A stretch of 64,000 nucleotides of DNA from Stieleria marina (GCA_007741555.1 CP036526.1:5828001-5892000), one strand, 5' to 3'. Numbered from the stretch's first letter, positions 27,641-37,074 are shown. The notes: generated by a model from the letters alone, not told the origin. Numbers and translations are program-made.

Positions 27641-29368
27641 CTAAGCTAAATCGCGGTCCTCGAACAGCAGCATCGCAAGCATCCAAATTGCAATCACAAA
27701 ACAGAACAGATAATTGAACGCTCCCGCCAAATACAGCGACGGAATTTGGCTTCCCGTGTCGACGGCGCTTTGCACATTAAACACATTCAGGTTGGGTATC
27801 ACCACCGCGATCAGCTTGCCAACAAAGCCCACCAGTTCGTTGTTACCCTCGGCCGAAGCCACCAACGGTGAAGTCAGGTTGCCAATGACATAGACGACAA
27901 AACAAATGATGAAATTCGCCAACAGCGGCAAACGAGTCGCCAGCGCGACGGCGATCGCACCGATCACCATGGTTTCCATAAAGTAAAGACTGAGCGCTGG
28001 AATCGTTGACTGAATCTCGGCGAGCCCCATTTGCCAGATCGGCAATGCCTTGGAAGTTTCGCGAGCGTCATAGATGGGTTTGTACGCCATCAATACGACG
28101 AACACTGCCGAGATGATCACAAACAGCACCAACACGGACATCATGATTCCTGCGTACTTGCCCAAGATAAACGAGCGGCGGCTGACTGGTTTGCTCAAGA
28201 CAGTCAGTGCGGTTCGTCCTTCGATCTCTTCGCTGACTGTCGTACCGGCACTCCACACCGCTTGGATCATCGCAAGCACCATGACCAACGTCACGCCGCT
28301 GTCTTTGTACATGCGAATGTCATCACCGAGCGTGTTGAACGGATAAATGGCAAACACCACGACTCCAAAAATCCCAATCGCTAGCAAGATCAAATACAGC
28401 GTCTGAGCCATTTCATTTTTGGCGGTCGACAACGCCAGCGCCCACACGCGCGGCGCGGCCTGCCGAAACGCGACAATCGATGTGATCAACAAGAAGAAAC
28501 AGATCGCAATGTTGACGCTGGTCGCAACTTCGGGAATCTGAGGCAATGTCTTAAACGTAAACGTCACTTCGGCGGGCGAGATTTCCCGGTTCTGAATGTG
28601 CAGCGTCGTCGCATCGGTTGGGATCGGAGGCGTGTCACGATTTTCGTATCGGTACTCTAACTCCGTTCCGGCAAATACTTGCGTGGGAGTCCGAGTGAAA
28701 TTGGTCGGAATATCCGAGTCGGCCAAATTGATCGTGCGGTCCGAAGTAATCGTCAACTCGGCGGTGTTTGGCAAATCGTAGGAAATGTCCGCAGGCAAAA
28801 ACGGAGCTTCATCCGCCGTCAGATCTTCATCCGCGGCTGGCAAAGTCACGACCACGGTTCGTGTTCCGTCGCCGACTAAATTCACAGCCGGAATCGAAGT
28901 GATGTATTCCGATGGCTTCTTGACCCACATCGTGGCGGCCACACCAATCAAAGCGACCACGGCTGCAGTGCCCAACAAATACGGCACGATTCCTTCGCCC
29001 AAGATCGCGCCCCATTCGTCTCGCGTGCGGTGCCACATTCCGTAGACCAAACCGAACCCGGTGATCAGGCCAATCGTGATCAACGGCAGAAACAGCGATT
29101 CGCTGTACTCTTCGCCTGATGGGACATATTGCCAACACAACAGAGCCGAAATGATTCCGCCGACGATCAGAGAAACGATGATGCCTCGCCGTGGGGAATC
29201 GGGCAAATTGCCCAAGCCCGGCACCAATGACAGGAGTGCCAAAAATCCATAAACCACGATGCACGCGGCCACACCCACCAACAGCCCCAGCGCGATGATC
29301 CAAATTGGTGTCATCCAAACCGGCAACCATTTCGCGATTTGACCAACGATCAGCCCCGGCTGCACCAT
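27641..29368 (-). CDS. ABC-2 type transporter permease
   Basis: A membrane protein of about 575 residues with the NosY/ABC-2 permease pattern in its C-terminal half: an AGTTVSEEIEGRTALTVLSKP-like coupling segment (landmark residues only: EEIEGRT and LSKPVSRR), several membrane helices, and a membrane exit near the C terminus. The N-terminal half has four to five further helices, followed by a soluble beta-rich insertion (residues ~145-290) that should face the periplasm. I chose the ATG at 29368; the frame is open back to a TTG at 29488 and an ATG at 29434, neither with a good ribosome-binding site. No active ATPase gene is adjacent, only the degenerate ABC homologue downstream. Confidence 0.85.
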   Translation of the reverse strand: MVQPGLIVGQIAKWLPVWMTPIWIIALGLLVGVAACIVVYGFLALLSLVPGLGNLPDSPRRGIIVSLIVGGIISALLCWQYVPSGEEYSESLFLPLITIGLITGFGLVYGMWHRTRDEWGAILGEGIVPYLLGTAAVVALIGVAATMWVKKPSEYITSIPAVNLVGDGTRTVVVTLPAADEDLTADEAPFLPADISYDLPNTAELTITSDRTINLADSDIPTNFTRTPTQVFAGTELEYRYENRDTPPIPTDATTLHIQNREISPAEVTFTFKTLPQIPEVATSVNIAICFFLLITSIVAFRQAAPRVWALALSTAKNEMAQTLYLILLAIGIFGVVVFAIYPFNTLGDDIRMYKDSGVTLVMVLAMIQAVWSAGTTVSEEIEGRTALTVLSKPVSRRSFILGKYAGIMMSVLVLFVIISAVFVVLMAYKPIYDARETSKALPIWQMGLAEIQSTIPALSLYFMETMVIGAIAVALATRLPLLANFIICFVVYVIGNLTSPLVASAEGNNELVGFVGKLIAVVIPNLNVFNVQSAVDTGSQIPSLYLAGAFNYLFCFVIAIWMLAMLLFEDRDLA

Positions 29369-29561
29369 ATGCGTTGCAAGGTTACTGGCGAGACAATCGA
29401 CGGAAACTGAAGAGGAAAGCAGGCCAGGAGTCATTTCGAGCCAATTCGACGTGAAAGCGATGTTGGATGGCAAAAAGGAGAATGCCAAATCAAACGGACA
29501 GTACTGATAGACCTGAGGCCTATCCCACCGAGTACGCAGGCAACGACGAAAAGGTTTGCCA

Positions 29562-29975
29562 TCACGCGTGCTTGGAGAGAAGATCTCGGATGGAATCCGG
29601 GATCGGCTGTTTTTCGAGCCCCCGCCCGGGTTTCAGGTGGCAGCAGACCGTCGTAATACGGCCTCGGGCGATACTTTTTTCCTCGCGTGCGAAATGAAAA
29701 TCATAGTCGACGCTGGAGTTGCCAATTTTGCCGACGCCGACTTCGATCGTCAGCACATCCTCGAATTTCGCCGCCGCAAGGTAGTCGCAGGACGCCGAAA
29801 CCCGAGGCCAAGTCAGCTGTTCGGGATTGCCATGATCCATGATCGAAATCCCCAGACTCCGCAACAATTCGTGCTCAGCCGATTCCATCATCAGAAAGAA
29901 GGCGGAAAAATGCACGATCCCGGCCGCATCGGTGTCACGAAATTCGACGCGTCGCTGAGCACAAAAGGCGGGCAT
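29562..29975 (-). CDS. Acyl-CoA thioesterase, hot-dog fold (4HBT/YbgC type)
   Basis: A 137-residue single hot-dog domain enzyme that hydrolyses acyl-CoA thioesters. The active-site segment VEFRDTDAAGIVHFSAFF contains the catalytic Asp of the 4-hydroxybenzoyl-CoA thioesterase family, and a helix with HELLRSLG follows as usual. The length is normal. The ATG at 29975 is chosen because the family block starts within ten residues of it; the open frame continues upstream to 30092 without similarity. E. coli YbgC belongs to the Tol-Pal cluster, but no tol genes lie here. Its substrate is unknown. Confidence 0.9.
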   Translation of the reverse strand: MPAFCAQRRVEFRDTDAAGIVHFSAFFLMMESAEHELLRSLGISIMDHGNPEQLTWPRVSASCDYLAAAKFEDVLTIEVGVGKIGNSSVDYDFHFAREEKSIARGRITTVCCHLKPGRGLEKQPIPDSIRDLLSKHA

Positions 29976-30145
29976 ATCAAGGACTGTAGGTTCGGGTCGA
30001 TCCACGGTGACGCTACGTAAGCCGCGGAGCGGGGCGAGCGGCCGCGCCCCAAAACGGCAAAAAACAAGCCAAGCGACAACCGCCTGGCTCATTGAAATTC
30101 AGTAATCCGATCGAATGATTTGCTCGTCGGACCTAGTCGATTGGC

Positions 30146-30424
30146 TTACTCGCCGACGTACGGCAACAGTGCCATGAATCGAGCGCGTTTGACAGCTGCT
30201 GTCACAGCGTGCTGACTAGCGGCAGTACAACCACTCTTGCGTCGGCCAACGATTCGGCCTTGGCGATTAATCATTTTCTTCAGCAGATCCAAGTCTTTGT
30301 AGTCGACATACATCGGCCGTGGGCGATGCCCATCGACAAAGATAGGATCTTTCTTGCGGGTGCGGGAGCGAGCGCGGGTCCGTTTCCGGGCGCGGCTACG
30401 GCTGCTCATGGGACGTGGAGGCAT
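30146..30424 (-). CDS. rpsR: 30S ribosomal protein S18
   Basis: A 92-residue ribosomal protein of the small-subunit platform, binding S6 and 16S rRNA. The core YVDYKDLDLLKKMINRQGRI plus RRKSGCTAASQHAVTAAVKRARFMALLPY is unmistakable. The N terminus carries an extra Arg/Lys/Ser-rich tail of about 25 residues. The start is placed at the ATG 30424; an ATG at 30409 is possible. Unusually, it is not next to rpsF or rplI, its usual operon partners, which fits the scattered ribosomal genes of some planctomycetes. Confidence 0.96.
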   Translation of the reverse strand: MPPRPMSSRSRARKRTRARSRTRKKDPIFVDGHRPRPMYVDYKDLDLLKKMINRQGRIVGRRKSGCTAASQHAVTAAVKRARFMALLPYVGE

Positions 30425-30666
30425 CGAAGCGTGTCTTTCTAAATCGGGCGAATGGTCTAATACGGTCAGCAGCGTCAAAACGTGAAACCAAGCGTTCCAG
30501 CGTCAGCCTGCCAACTCGCCAATCAAAATTGGGATCGCAGAGTATGCCGATCGAACCGGGCGTTCGCAAGTGCGACGAGGCAAAAACAAGGCAATTTACC
30601 AACGAAAAACGCCTCGATCACAGGAATCGAGACGTTCGCAACGTTCAAAAAGAACCTCAGGAAGGG

Positions 30667-31233
30667 TCAGTCTTTCGCAAGCTGGACTTTTGACCGACGA
30701 CGTCGGCGAGTCACCAACCCCATCGCCAAGAATCCAAGAGCAGCGAAAGAACCTGGCTCAGGGACAGCGGTGGCGGTTCCCGTGAAGGTCGCACTGAACG
30801 AATCAACGAAGAAGTCGTTCCCAAACCCACCATTAAAAACCTGGGGAGTCAGATCGCCGGACAAAGCAAAATCACCGGCCGGGTTTCCGTCCGCGTCGAA
30901 ATTGACTTCGTCGAAAGTGCCCATCACTGTTCCGTTCATAACATTGGTAATCGAAGCGGTAAGAGTCAACGATTCGCCATTGTTCACGCCGTCATTTCCG
31001 ACAGCGATTCCAATGCCGTCAGGGTCGATGTCGAGCGCGCCGCTCCCGACAATCGAGTAATTGACGTCAAACGACACGCCGCCATCGACCAGCGAATTGG
31101 TAATCGTAAAAGTACTACCAGTAATGCTACCGCCACCAGCGACATCCGGCAGAACAACAAAATCAGTGAAGGCAGCATTTCCTGTCGAAACCATGGCGAT
31201 GCAGGTCAGAACGACCGCTAATAATCTTTTCAT
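30667..31233 (-). CDS. PEP-CTERM sorting-domain protein
   Basis: A 188-residue secreted protein. It has a signal peptide (MKRLLAVVLTCIAMVSTGNA), a beta-rich Gly/Asn/Thr/Asp body, and a C-terminal PEP-CTERM tripartite signal: VPEP, the hydrophobic segment GSFAALGFLAMGLV, and an arginine cluster RRRRR. PEP-CTERM proteins are processed by exosortase and anchored or released at the outer surface, often with exopolysaccharide. The ATG at 31233 has a GAGGAG ribosome-binding site 9 bases upstream. No exosortase gene is present in the window. Low Cys content and acidic composition fit a surface protein. Confidence 0.93.
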   Translation of the reverse strand: MKRLLAVVLTCIAMVSTGNAAFTDFVVLPDVAGGGSITGSTFTITNSLVDGGVSFDVNYSIVGSGALDIDPDGIGIAVGNDGVNNGESLTLTASITNVMNGTVMGTFDEVNFDADGNPAGDFALSGDLTPQVFNGGFGNDFFVDSFSATFTGTATAVPEPGSFAALGFLAMGLVTRRRRRSKVQLAKD

Positions 31234-31927
31234 CTCTTGGCACTCCTCAAAGTTGAATATCACGAATAAGAATTCATCAAGAACAAGCTGCAAGCAGGAC
31301 GACCGTTGCCATCCGCATTGCACGCAGGTTCACATGTGTACAAATTACACCCTTCGTGTGAACATGTATGCACTACAACGCCACCCATTTGCCAAATAAT
31401 GCGATAATCAAGAAAAACATCGTGTTTTGATCGCGGTGTGCGTGCCCTGACTACGTCTCCCGCCCGGCATTTGCCGCGCAGGCAAAGAGGACGCCAATTT
31501 CCGCGGGGCAGTCACGCTGAGCAGCCGACTCACACCTCTCCGTCGGACCAAACCGACACCACCCACAAGCCAACGACTTGCCCTCGTTGGCGTCTAACGC
31601 AAATGGGATCGCAAACGGCTACTCAAAACAAAGGCTGATCACGCTCCGGAACGCGATTTGCCCTTCCCCTCAAACTGAACCTTTGCCATATTTCCCGGTC
31701 AATTAAGCGGGGAGTTTTTGGCTTCCAAGACGGTGAAATCGTGGTCGCGGGTCATTTTCTTTGACGACACGCCTGCCACCGTTGCAACACTCCACTGCCA
31801 ACACGAACACAAACGAAACACACAAGCCACGATTAAGACGGCTCCCAGCACTTCTGAATTTGACACGATTGTTTTGCGTGTCCTGGGGTTCCTGCTCAAA
31901 CCATCGTGCGTTGTTAGGTGAAAGATT
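31234..31927. other. Long divergent intergenic region upstream of fusA and the PEP-CTERM gene
   Basis: Nearly 700 bp with no credible gene. Near the PEP-CTERM gene is a cluster of small symmetric elements at 31328-31363: GTTCACA/TGTGAAC as an inverted repeat and GTGTA-CAAAT-TACAC as a nested hairpin, which may be an operator. The fusA-proximal half is AT-richer. A TTGACA (31860-31865) lies 63 bp upstream of fusA but has no fitting -10. Confidence 0.5.
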
Positions 31928-34015
31928 ATGAATCTGGAGAAACTACGAAACATCGGGATTAGCGCCCACATCGACTCGGGGAAAACCACCCTCAGCGAGC
32001 GCATCCTTTATTACTGCGGTCGGATTCACAAAATCGAAGACGTTCGTGGTGGCGGTGATGGCGCGACGATGGATCACATGGAACTGGAAAAAGAGCGTGG
32101 CATCACGATCACCAGTGCCGCGACCAGCGTCGAGTGGAAAGGCCACCCAATCAACTTGATCGACACGCCGGGCCACGTTGACTTTACCGTCGAAGTGGAA
32201 CGATCGCTGCGTGTTTTGGACGGTGCCGTATTGGTGCTCTGTAGTGTTGGTGGTGTTCAAAGCCAGTCGATCACGGTCGACCGTCAAATGAAACGTTACC
32301 AGTGCCCGCGCGTCGCTTTCATCAACAAGATGGACCGTACGGGTGCCAACCCATTCCGCGTGGCCGAACAGCTCCGTGAAAAATTGGGTGCGGATGCCTT
32401 CTTGATGCAGTACCCGATCGGACACGAAGAGAGCTTCTCGGGCGTGGTCGATTTGATCGAGATGAAGGCTTACACCCACGGCGGTACCGAAGGCGAAGAA
32501 GTCATCGTTGGCGACATCCCGGCGGACATCAAAGACGAGTGCGACAAGTACCGTGGATTGATGCTCGAAGCGTTGTCGATGTACAGCGACGAACTGATGG
32601 AAAAGCTGCTCAGCGAAGAGGAAATCTCCAGCGACTTGATCTACAAAGTCACACGGGATGCCGTCCTGGGTGGAGCAACCCCGGTTTACATGGGCAGTGC
32701 GTACAAGAACAAAGCCGTTCAGCCTTTGCTGGATGCTGTTCTGAAATACCTGCCTAGCCCGCTAGATCGCGAGATCAAAGGTTCGGACCCCAAAGACGAA
32801 ACCGTCAAGATCGAACTTCGGCCTGATCCAGAGCGTCCATTCGTCGGCATGGCATTTAAGATCGTTGACGATGCGTTTGGTCAGCTGACATTCATGCGAA
32901 TCTACCAAGGTAAAATCGAAAAAGGCGGTACGTACATCAACCAACGTACTAGCAAGAAAGAACGTTTCAGTCGCATCGTGCGAATGCACAGTGACAAGCG
33001 TGAAGAAATCGACACCGCGACCGCCGGCGACATCGTCGCGGTCATGGGCATCGATTGTGCTAGTGGTGACACGTACGGCATCGAACGCGATCAATGTACT
33101 TTGGAATCCATGTTCATTCCTGATCCTGTGATCAAGATTTCGGTGGAGCCAAAGAACCGAAGCGAAAGCGACAAAATGGGCAAAGCCCTGCAACGTTTCC
33201 GCAAGGAAGACCCGACGTTCCGCGTCTTCACAGATGCTGAAACCAAGGAAATCCTGATCAGCGGCATGGGCGAACTGCACTTGGAAGTTTACATCGAGCG
33301 GATTCGCCGCGAGTACGGTGTCGACATCGAAGTGGGTGCTCCGAAAGTCAGCTACCGCGAAAGCCCAACCAAAGCTGTTGAGTTTGATTACAAGCACAAG
33401 AAGCAGTCGGGTGGCTCGGGTCAATTCGCGCACATCAAAGGCCGCTTGAGCCCAATCGAATCCGACAGCGAAGATTCGTTTGAGTTCGAGGACAACGTGA
33501 CCGGTGGTCGTATTCCTAAGCAGTTCATTCCTGCAGTGGAAAAAGGATTCCGCGACTCGTTGGTAAAAGGCCCTGTTGCCGAGTACCCCGTGGTGGGCAC
33601 CCGAATCGATTTGGATGACGGTAGCTACCACGACGTTGACTCGTCGGAGAAAGCGTTTTACACCGCCGCCGGTGGTTGCTTCCGTGAGTATTTCAAGCAA
33701 GCTGCACCTAAGCTTCTTGAGCCAATCATGAAGATGGAAATCGAAGTCCCCGAGGACTTCCAAGGTACAGTCGTGGGCGACGTGATCAAGCGTCGTGGTG
33801 TGATGAGCAGCAACGACGTCGTCGATGGCAACAGTGTCATCGTCGCCGAAGTTCCACTCGCTGAAACCTTTGGCTATGCGACGGACGTACGAAGCATGAC
33901 GCAGGGTCAAGGAACGTTCACGATGGAACTACTTTGCTTCCGCCAAGTTCCGTCGAACATCCAAGAAGAGATCATCGAAAAGAAGAAGGAAGAAAAGCTG
34001 GTAGATGCTAAATAG
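31928..34015 (+). CDS. fusA: Elongation factor G, spd/mitochondrial-EFG1 type
   Basis: A 695-residue translational GTPase that drives ribosomal translocation. G1 is AHIDSGKTT (residues 13-21), G2 RGITITSA, G3 DTPGHVDF, G4 NKMD and G5 GSAYKNK; domains II-V follow at normal length. The Ser in AHIDSGKTT, the GRIHKIEDVRG block and GSAYKNKAVQPLLDAVL resemble mitochondrial EFG1 and the spirochaete-planctomycete-deltaproteobacteria (spd) EF-G group more than canonical bacterial EF-G (AHIDAGKTT). It is not in a str operon (no rpsL, rpsG or tuf beside it), so a canonical EF-G paralogue may exist elsewhere. Strong codon bias suggests high expression. A terminator follows. Confidence 0.96.
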   Translation: MNLEKLRNIGISAHIDSGKTTLSERILYYCGRIHKIEDVRGGGDGATMDHMELEKERGITITSAATSVEWKGHPINLIDTPGHVDFTVEVERSLRVLDGAVLVLCSVGGVQSQSITVDRQMKRYQCPRVAFINKMDRTGANPFRVAEQLREKLGADAFLMQYPIGHEESFSGVVDLIEMKAYTHGGTEGEEVIVGDIPADIKDECDKYRGLMLEALSMYSDELMEKLLSEEEISSDLIYKVTRDAVLGGATPVYMGSAYKNKAVQPLLDAVLKYLPSPLDREIKGSDPKDETVKIELRPDPERPFVGMAFKIVDDAFGQLTFMRIYQGKIEKGGTYINQRTSKKERFSRIVRMHSDKREEIDTATAGDIVAVMGIDCASGDTYGIERDQCTLESMFIPDPVIKISVEPKNRSESDKMGKALQRFRKEDPTFRVFTDAETKEILISGMGELHLEVYIERIRREYGVDIEVGAPKVSYRESPTKAVEFDYKHKKQSGGSGQFAHIKGRLSPIESDSEDSFEFEDNVTGGRIPKQFIPAVEKGFRDSLVKGPVAEYPVVGTRIDLDDGSYHDVDSSEKAFYTAAGGCFREYFKQAAPKLLEPIMKMEIEVPEDFQGTVVGDVIKRRGVMSSNDVVDGNSVIVAEVPLAETFGYATDVRSMTQGQGTFTMELLCFRQVPSNIQEEIIEKKKEEKLVDAK

Positions 34016-34041
34016 CGTCCACTAAGCCTTCTGACGAAAAC

Positions 34042-34080
34042 AAAAACGGTGGAGCGAGCCAATCGCTTCACCGTTTTTTC
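34042..34080 (+). terminator. Rho-independent terminator of fusA
   Basis: AACGGTGGAGCGA pairs with TCGCTTCACCGTT (13 bp with one G-T pair, loop GCCAA), followed by a run of T. It starts 27 bp after the fusA stop; A-rich sequence before the stem mirrors the T-run. Confidence 0.9.
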
Positions 34081-34216
34081 GTAAGCAGAATTTCGCTTCG
34101 ACGCTCCAACCCGAGCTCTCTAATCCAAATTAGCTGACGGTTTCGCGCTGCGTATCTTCTCCCGAAGGCTCTCTGCTAAATGGCTGACATTCATTCCCAA
34201 TTCTCAACTCACGATT

Positions 34217-34570
34217 TTGAACTTCCGCTCACTCCCCCTCCCGACCGACCGGCAACTGTTCTGGTGGACGGTCTTCCTGACGATTGCGATCGAATTGCTG
34301 ACCTGCGGCCTTCGGTTTGGTGCGGGGCTGACATCGACTCGCGACACTGCGTCCACAATTGGCGTGATCACATGCGGACTGCGAATTCACCACAGCTACA
34401 TCGGGCTGGCGATCGCTACCGCTGGCTTCTACTTTTTCCACCGCCGCCCGGTTTGGGGTCGATATGCAATGATCGTTGGCTTGGCTCTGCTGCTGAGCGA
34501 TCTAATCCACCACTTCCTGGTGATGTACCCGTTGACGGGCAGCCCCGAGTTTCACCTTTGGTACCAATGA
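34217..34570 (+). CDS. Small integral membrane protein
   Basis: A protein of about 117 residues with four hydrophobic segments (for example FWWTVFLTIAIELLTCGLRF, ITCGLRIHHSYIGLAIATAGFYF and YAMIVGLALLLSDLIHHFLVM), with conserved-looking His pairs (IHHSY, IHHFL) that could bind a metal or haem. The only start upstream of the first helix is TTG at 34217, so the start is uncertain. A competing frame (34180-34647) that starts with ATG is Arg/Pro-rich and is a shadow. I do not recognise the family. Confidence 0.65.
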   Translation: MNFRSLPLPTDRQLFWWTVFLTIAIELLTCGLRFGAGLTSTRDTASTIGVITCGLRIHHSYIGLAIATAGFYFFHRRPVWGRYAMIVGLALLLSDLIHHFLVMYPLTGSPEFHLWYQ

Positions 34571-34764
34571 ACACCGGCCCCACCAGATCCCCGCGGGCTC
34601 TTACAGCCAGGCTGCGAATCGGCAACCACCACCCCGCCAAGGCCTGATGGGACAACTATTTTAAATTCCTGCACCCGCGGCCATGCAACTGCCCCAACTG
34701 CTCACGTCATGACGACGCGAATGGGTTACCTTATGGCCGCTGGCTGATACGAAACTCAGGAAGA

Positions 34765-37074
34765 ATGATCGTGCAAATCCTCTGGTACCTCCTCGCTGCG
34801 TTGGCGATTCTCTTTGTTGCCCTGGTCGTGATGGCCATCTATTCACGCCGCCTGTTCGTGCGATTTCTCGTGCGACCGTTCTTAGAAGTTTTTTACCGCA
34901 AAGAAGTCGTCGGCCTAGAGAATCTACCCAAGACCGATGGGTGCGTCATCATCAGCAACCACGTGTCGTGGATCGACGGCCTGTTGCTGCTGTGGATGCT
35001 GCCGCGAAACATCCGCTTTGTCGTCGACGGCGGTAATTTCAAAGGCAAGATCGCACCGTGGATCGCCGGTGCGTTTGACACCATCTTGATGATGCCCAAT
35101 CCGAAATCGATCGGGCGAGCCCTCAAGGCTGGACGCCAAGGCCTGATCGATGGAGACGTCGTGGGCATTTTCCCCGAAGGCACGCTGACTCGTACCGGAC
35201 AACTGCAAGCTTTTAAACCCGGACTGAAAAAGATCCTGAAAGGAACCGACGCGGTCGTTGTTCCGATTTGGGTCGAAGGCATGTGGGGCAGCATTTTCAG
35301 TTTTTCCGAAGGAAAGTTCTTTCTTAAATGGCCCAAGAACTTCCGACGCAAAATCAAATGCCACATCGGCACTCCGCTCCCCGGCGATGCTTCCGCTGAA
35401 ATGATGCGTAGCAAGCTGCAAGACTTGTGCGCCCGAGCGACGATCGAAAACCGCAAGTCCTTTCCCGTACTCGCTAGTCGCCTGATCCGTACTTGGAAAA
35501 AAGCCGGTGGACGACTGCAAGCTGCCGATTCGCTCGGCATCGAACTGACCGGCCGTCAGATCCTGATCCGCACCCTGGCATTGCGTCGCATGCTCCGGCG
35601 AGAAGTCTTCAGCGCCGACGAACAATACGTGGGCATCTTATTACCACCCAGCGTCGGAGCTGTCAGCGTGAATGCGGCACTCGCGATGGACCAGCGAATT
35701 TCCGCCAACCTGAACTACACCGTCAGCAGCACCGTGCTGAATCACTGCATTGCCGAAGTCGGCATCAAACACGTGCTGACAAGCAAGAAGTTCATGGAGA
35801 AGATCGACCTGGAATTGGACGCGGAAGTTGTCTTGCTAGACGATCTAAAAGAGAAAGTCAGCAGCGTCGATAAGGCCATCGCTTTCACGCAGTCCTATTT
35901 GCCGGCTGGGATCCTGGAGCGAATCCTGAGACTTAACAAAGTCGATTGCGACGATCTGTTGACCGTAATCTTTACCAGCGGTTCCACCGGCATGCCCAAA
36001 GGCGTCTTGCTAAGCAATTCCAATGTCAGCCACAACGTCGACGCGATCGACCGCGCCATCAAACTTACGACCGACGACACGGTGCTAGGTGTCCTGCCGT
36101 TTTTCCATTCGTTTGGTTACAGCGTGACGCTTTGGGCCGTTCAAACGCTCGGCCCAACCGGCGTCTATCACTTCAACCCACTGGATGCTCGGCAAGTGGG
36201 GAAACTTGCACACAAGTACAAAACCACCGTGCTACTGGGCACGCCGACTTTCCTAAGAGGCTACCTACGGCGAATCGACAAAGAACAGTTCGCGTATTTG
36301 GATGTCGTCGTCGTCGGTGCAGAGAAAATGCCAGCCGATCTGTTTGATGCGTTCGAGAAAAAGTTTGGCGTGCGACCGGTCGAAGGCTACGGAACAACGG
36401 AACTAAGTCCCTTGGTCAGTGTCAATATTCCGCCCAGCCGATCGGCTGCCAAGTATCAAGCGGATCGCGTCGAAGGGTCGGTTGGTCGACCTTTGCCGGG
36501 CATCTCCGCTCGCGTGGTTTCTCCCGACACGGGCGACGAATTAGAATCCGGCCAAGACGGCATGCTGTTGATCAGCGGCCCCAACGTAATGAAGGGCTAC
36601 GCGAATCGCGACGACCTGACCAGCAAAGCAATTCACGACGGATGGTACGAAACGGGCGACATTGCGCACGTCGACAAAGATGGGTTCCTCCACATCACTG
36701 GCCGACTCAGCCGGTTCTCCAAAATCGGTGGCGAAATGGTGCCGCATGGCAAGGTCGAAGAAGAGCTCGCCAAGATCCTAACGATTTCCGATGACGACGA
36801 AAAACTACGCGTCTGCGTGACTGCCGTTCCGGACGACAAGAAAGGCGAACGCCTGATCGTCCTGTACCTAACACCCGATGCAGACGAATTGGAAGCCGGT
36901 GCCCCCGTAGTGACGGTGGACCAAATGCGAGACGCTTTGAAAGAATCGGGACTCCCCAATCTGTTCATTCCCGCTGCCAATGCGTTTCACGTGATTAGTG
37001 AAATCCCGTTGCTAGGCACCGGAAAACTGGACCTAAAACACTCCAAAGAAAAGGCTCTCGAACTGGAAGGCTAG
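34765..37074 (+). CDS. aas: Fused 1-acyl-glycerophosphate-type acyltransferase / acyl-ACP synthetase
   Basis: A 769-residue bifunctional protein like E. coli Aas (2-acylglycerophosphoethanolamine acyltransferase/acyl-ACP synthetase), which re-acylates lysophospholipids at the inner membrane. After one N-terminal membrane helix (residues ~2-25) comes a PlsC domain with NHVSWID (His66, Asp71) and FPEGTLTRTG (Glu138), then an AMP-forming synthetase domain with TSGSTGMPKG (from residue 404), GTTELSPL (543-550) and a terminal GTGKLDLK with the conserved Lys. The ATG at 34765 has AGGAAG directly upstream. The E. coli type lysophospholipid flippase LplT is neither fused nor adjacent. Reaction specificity is inferred from the architecture. 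Confidence 0.93.
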   Translation: MIVQILWYLLAALAILFVALVVMAIYSRRLFVRFLVRPFLEVFYRKEVVGLENLPKTDGCVIISNHVSWIDGLLLLWMLPRNIRFVVDGGNFKGKIAPWIAGAFDTILMMPNPKSIGRALKAGRQGLIDGDVVGIFPEGTLTRTGQLQAFKPGLKKILKGTDAVVVPIWVEGMWGSIFSFSEGKFFLKWPKNFRRKIKCHIGTPLPGDASAEMMRSKLQDLCARATIENRKSFPVLASRLIRTWKKAGGRLQAADSLGIELTGRQILIRTLALRRMLRREVFSADEQYVGILLPPSVGAVSVNAALAMDQRISANLNYTVSSTVLNHCIAEVGIKHVLTSKKFMEKIDLELDAEVVLLDDLKEKVSSVDKAIAFTQSYLPAGILERILRLNKVDCDDLLTVIFTSGSTGMPKGVLLSNSNVSHNVDAIDRAIKLTTDDTVLGVLPFFHSFGYSVTLWAVQTLGPTGVYHFNPLDARQVGKLAHKYKTTVLLGTPTFLRGYLRRIDKEQFAYLDVVVVGAEKMPADLFDAFEKKFGVRPVEGYGTTELSPLVSVNIPPSRSAAKYQADRVEGSVGRPLPGISARVVSPDTGDELESGQDGMLLISGPNVMKGYANRDDLTSKAIHDGWYETGDIAHVDKDGFLHITGRLSRFSKIGGEMVPHGKVEEELAKILTISDDDEKLRVCVTAVPDDKKGERLIVLYLTPDADELEAGAPVVTVDQMRDALKESGLPNLFIPAANAFHVISEIPLLGTGKLDLKHSKEKALELEG

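Noticed and set aside
27303-27686. 127-codon minus-strand frame between the permease and the degenerate ABC gene
   Set aside because: It overlaps the end of the permease gene and its composition (Arg, Ser, Cys) is not protein-like.
32762-33910. Antisense open frame of 382 codons within fusA
   Set aside because: Same kind of shadow of a highly biased gene; no recognisable protein features.
34180-34647. 155-codon frame overlapping the small membrane protein gene
   Set aside because: Its product is Arg/Pro/His-rich without hydrophobic segments, while the overlapping frame gives a clean four-helix membrane protein.
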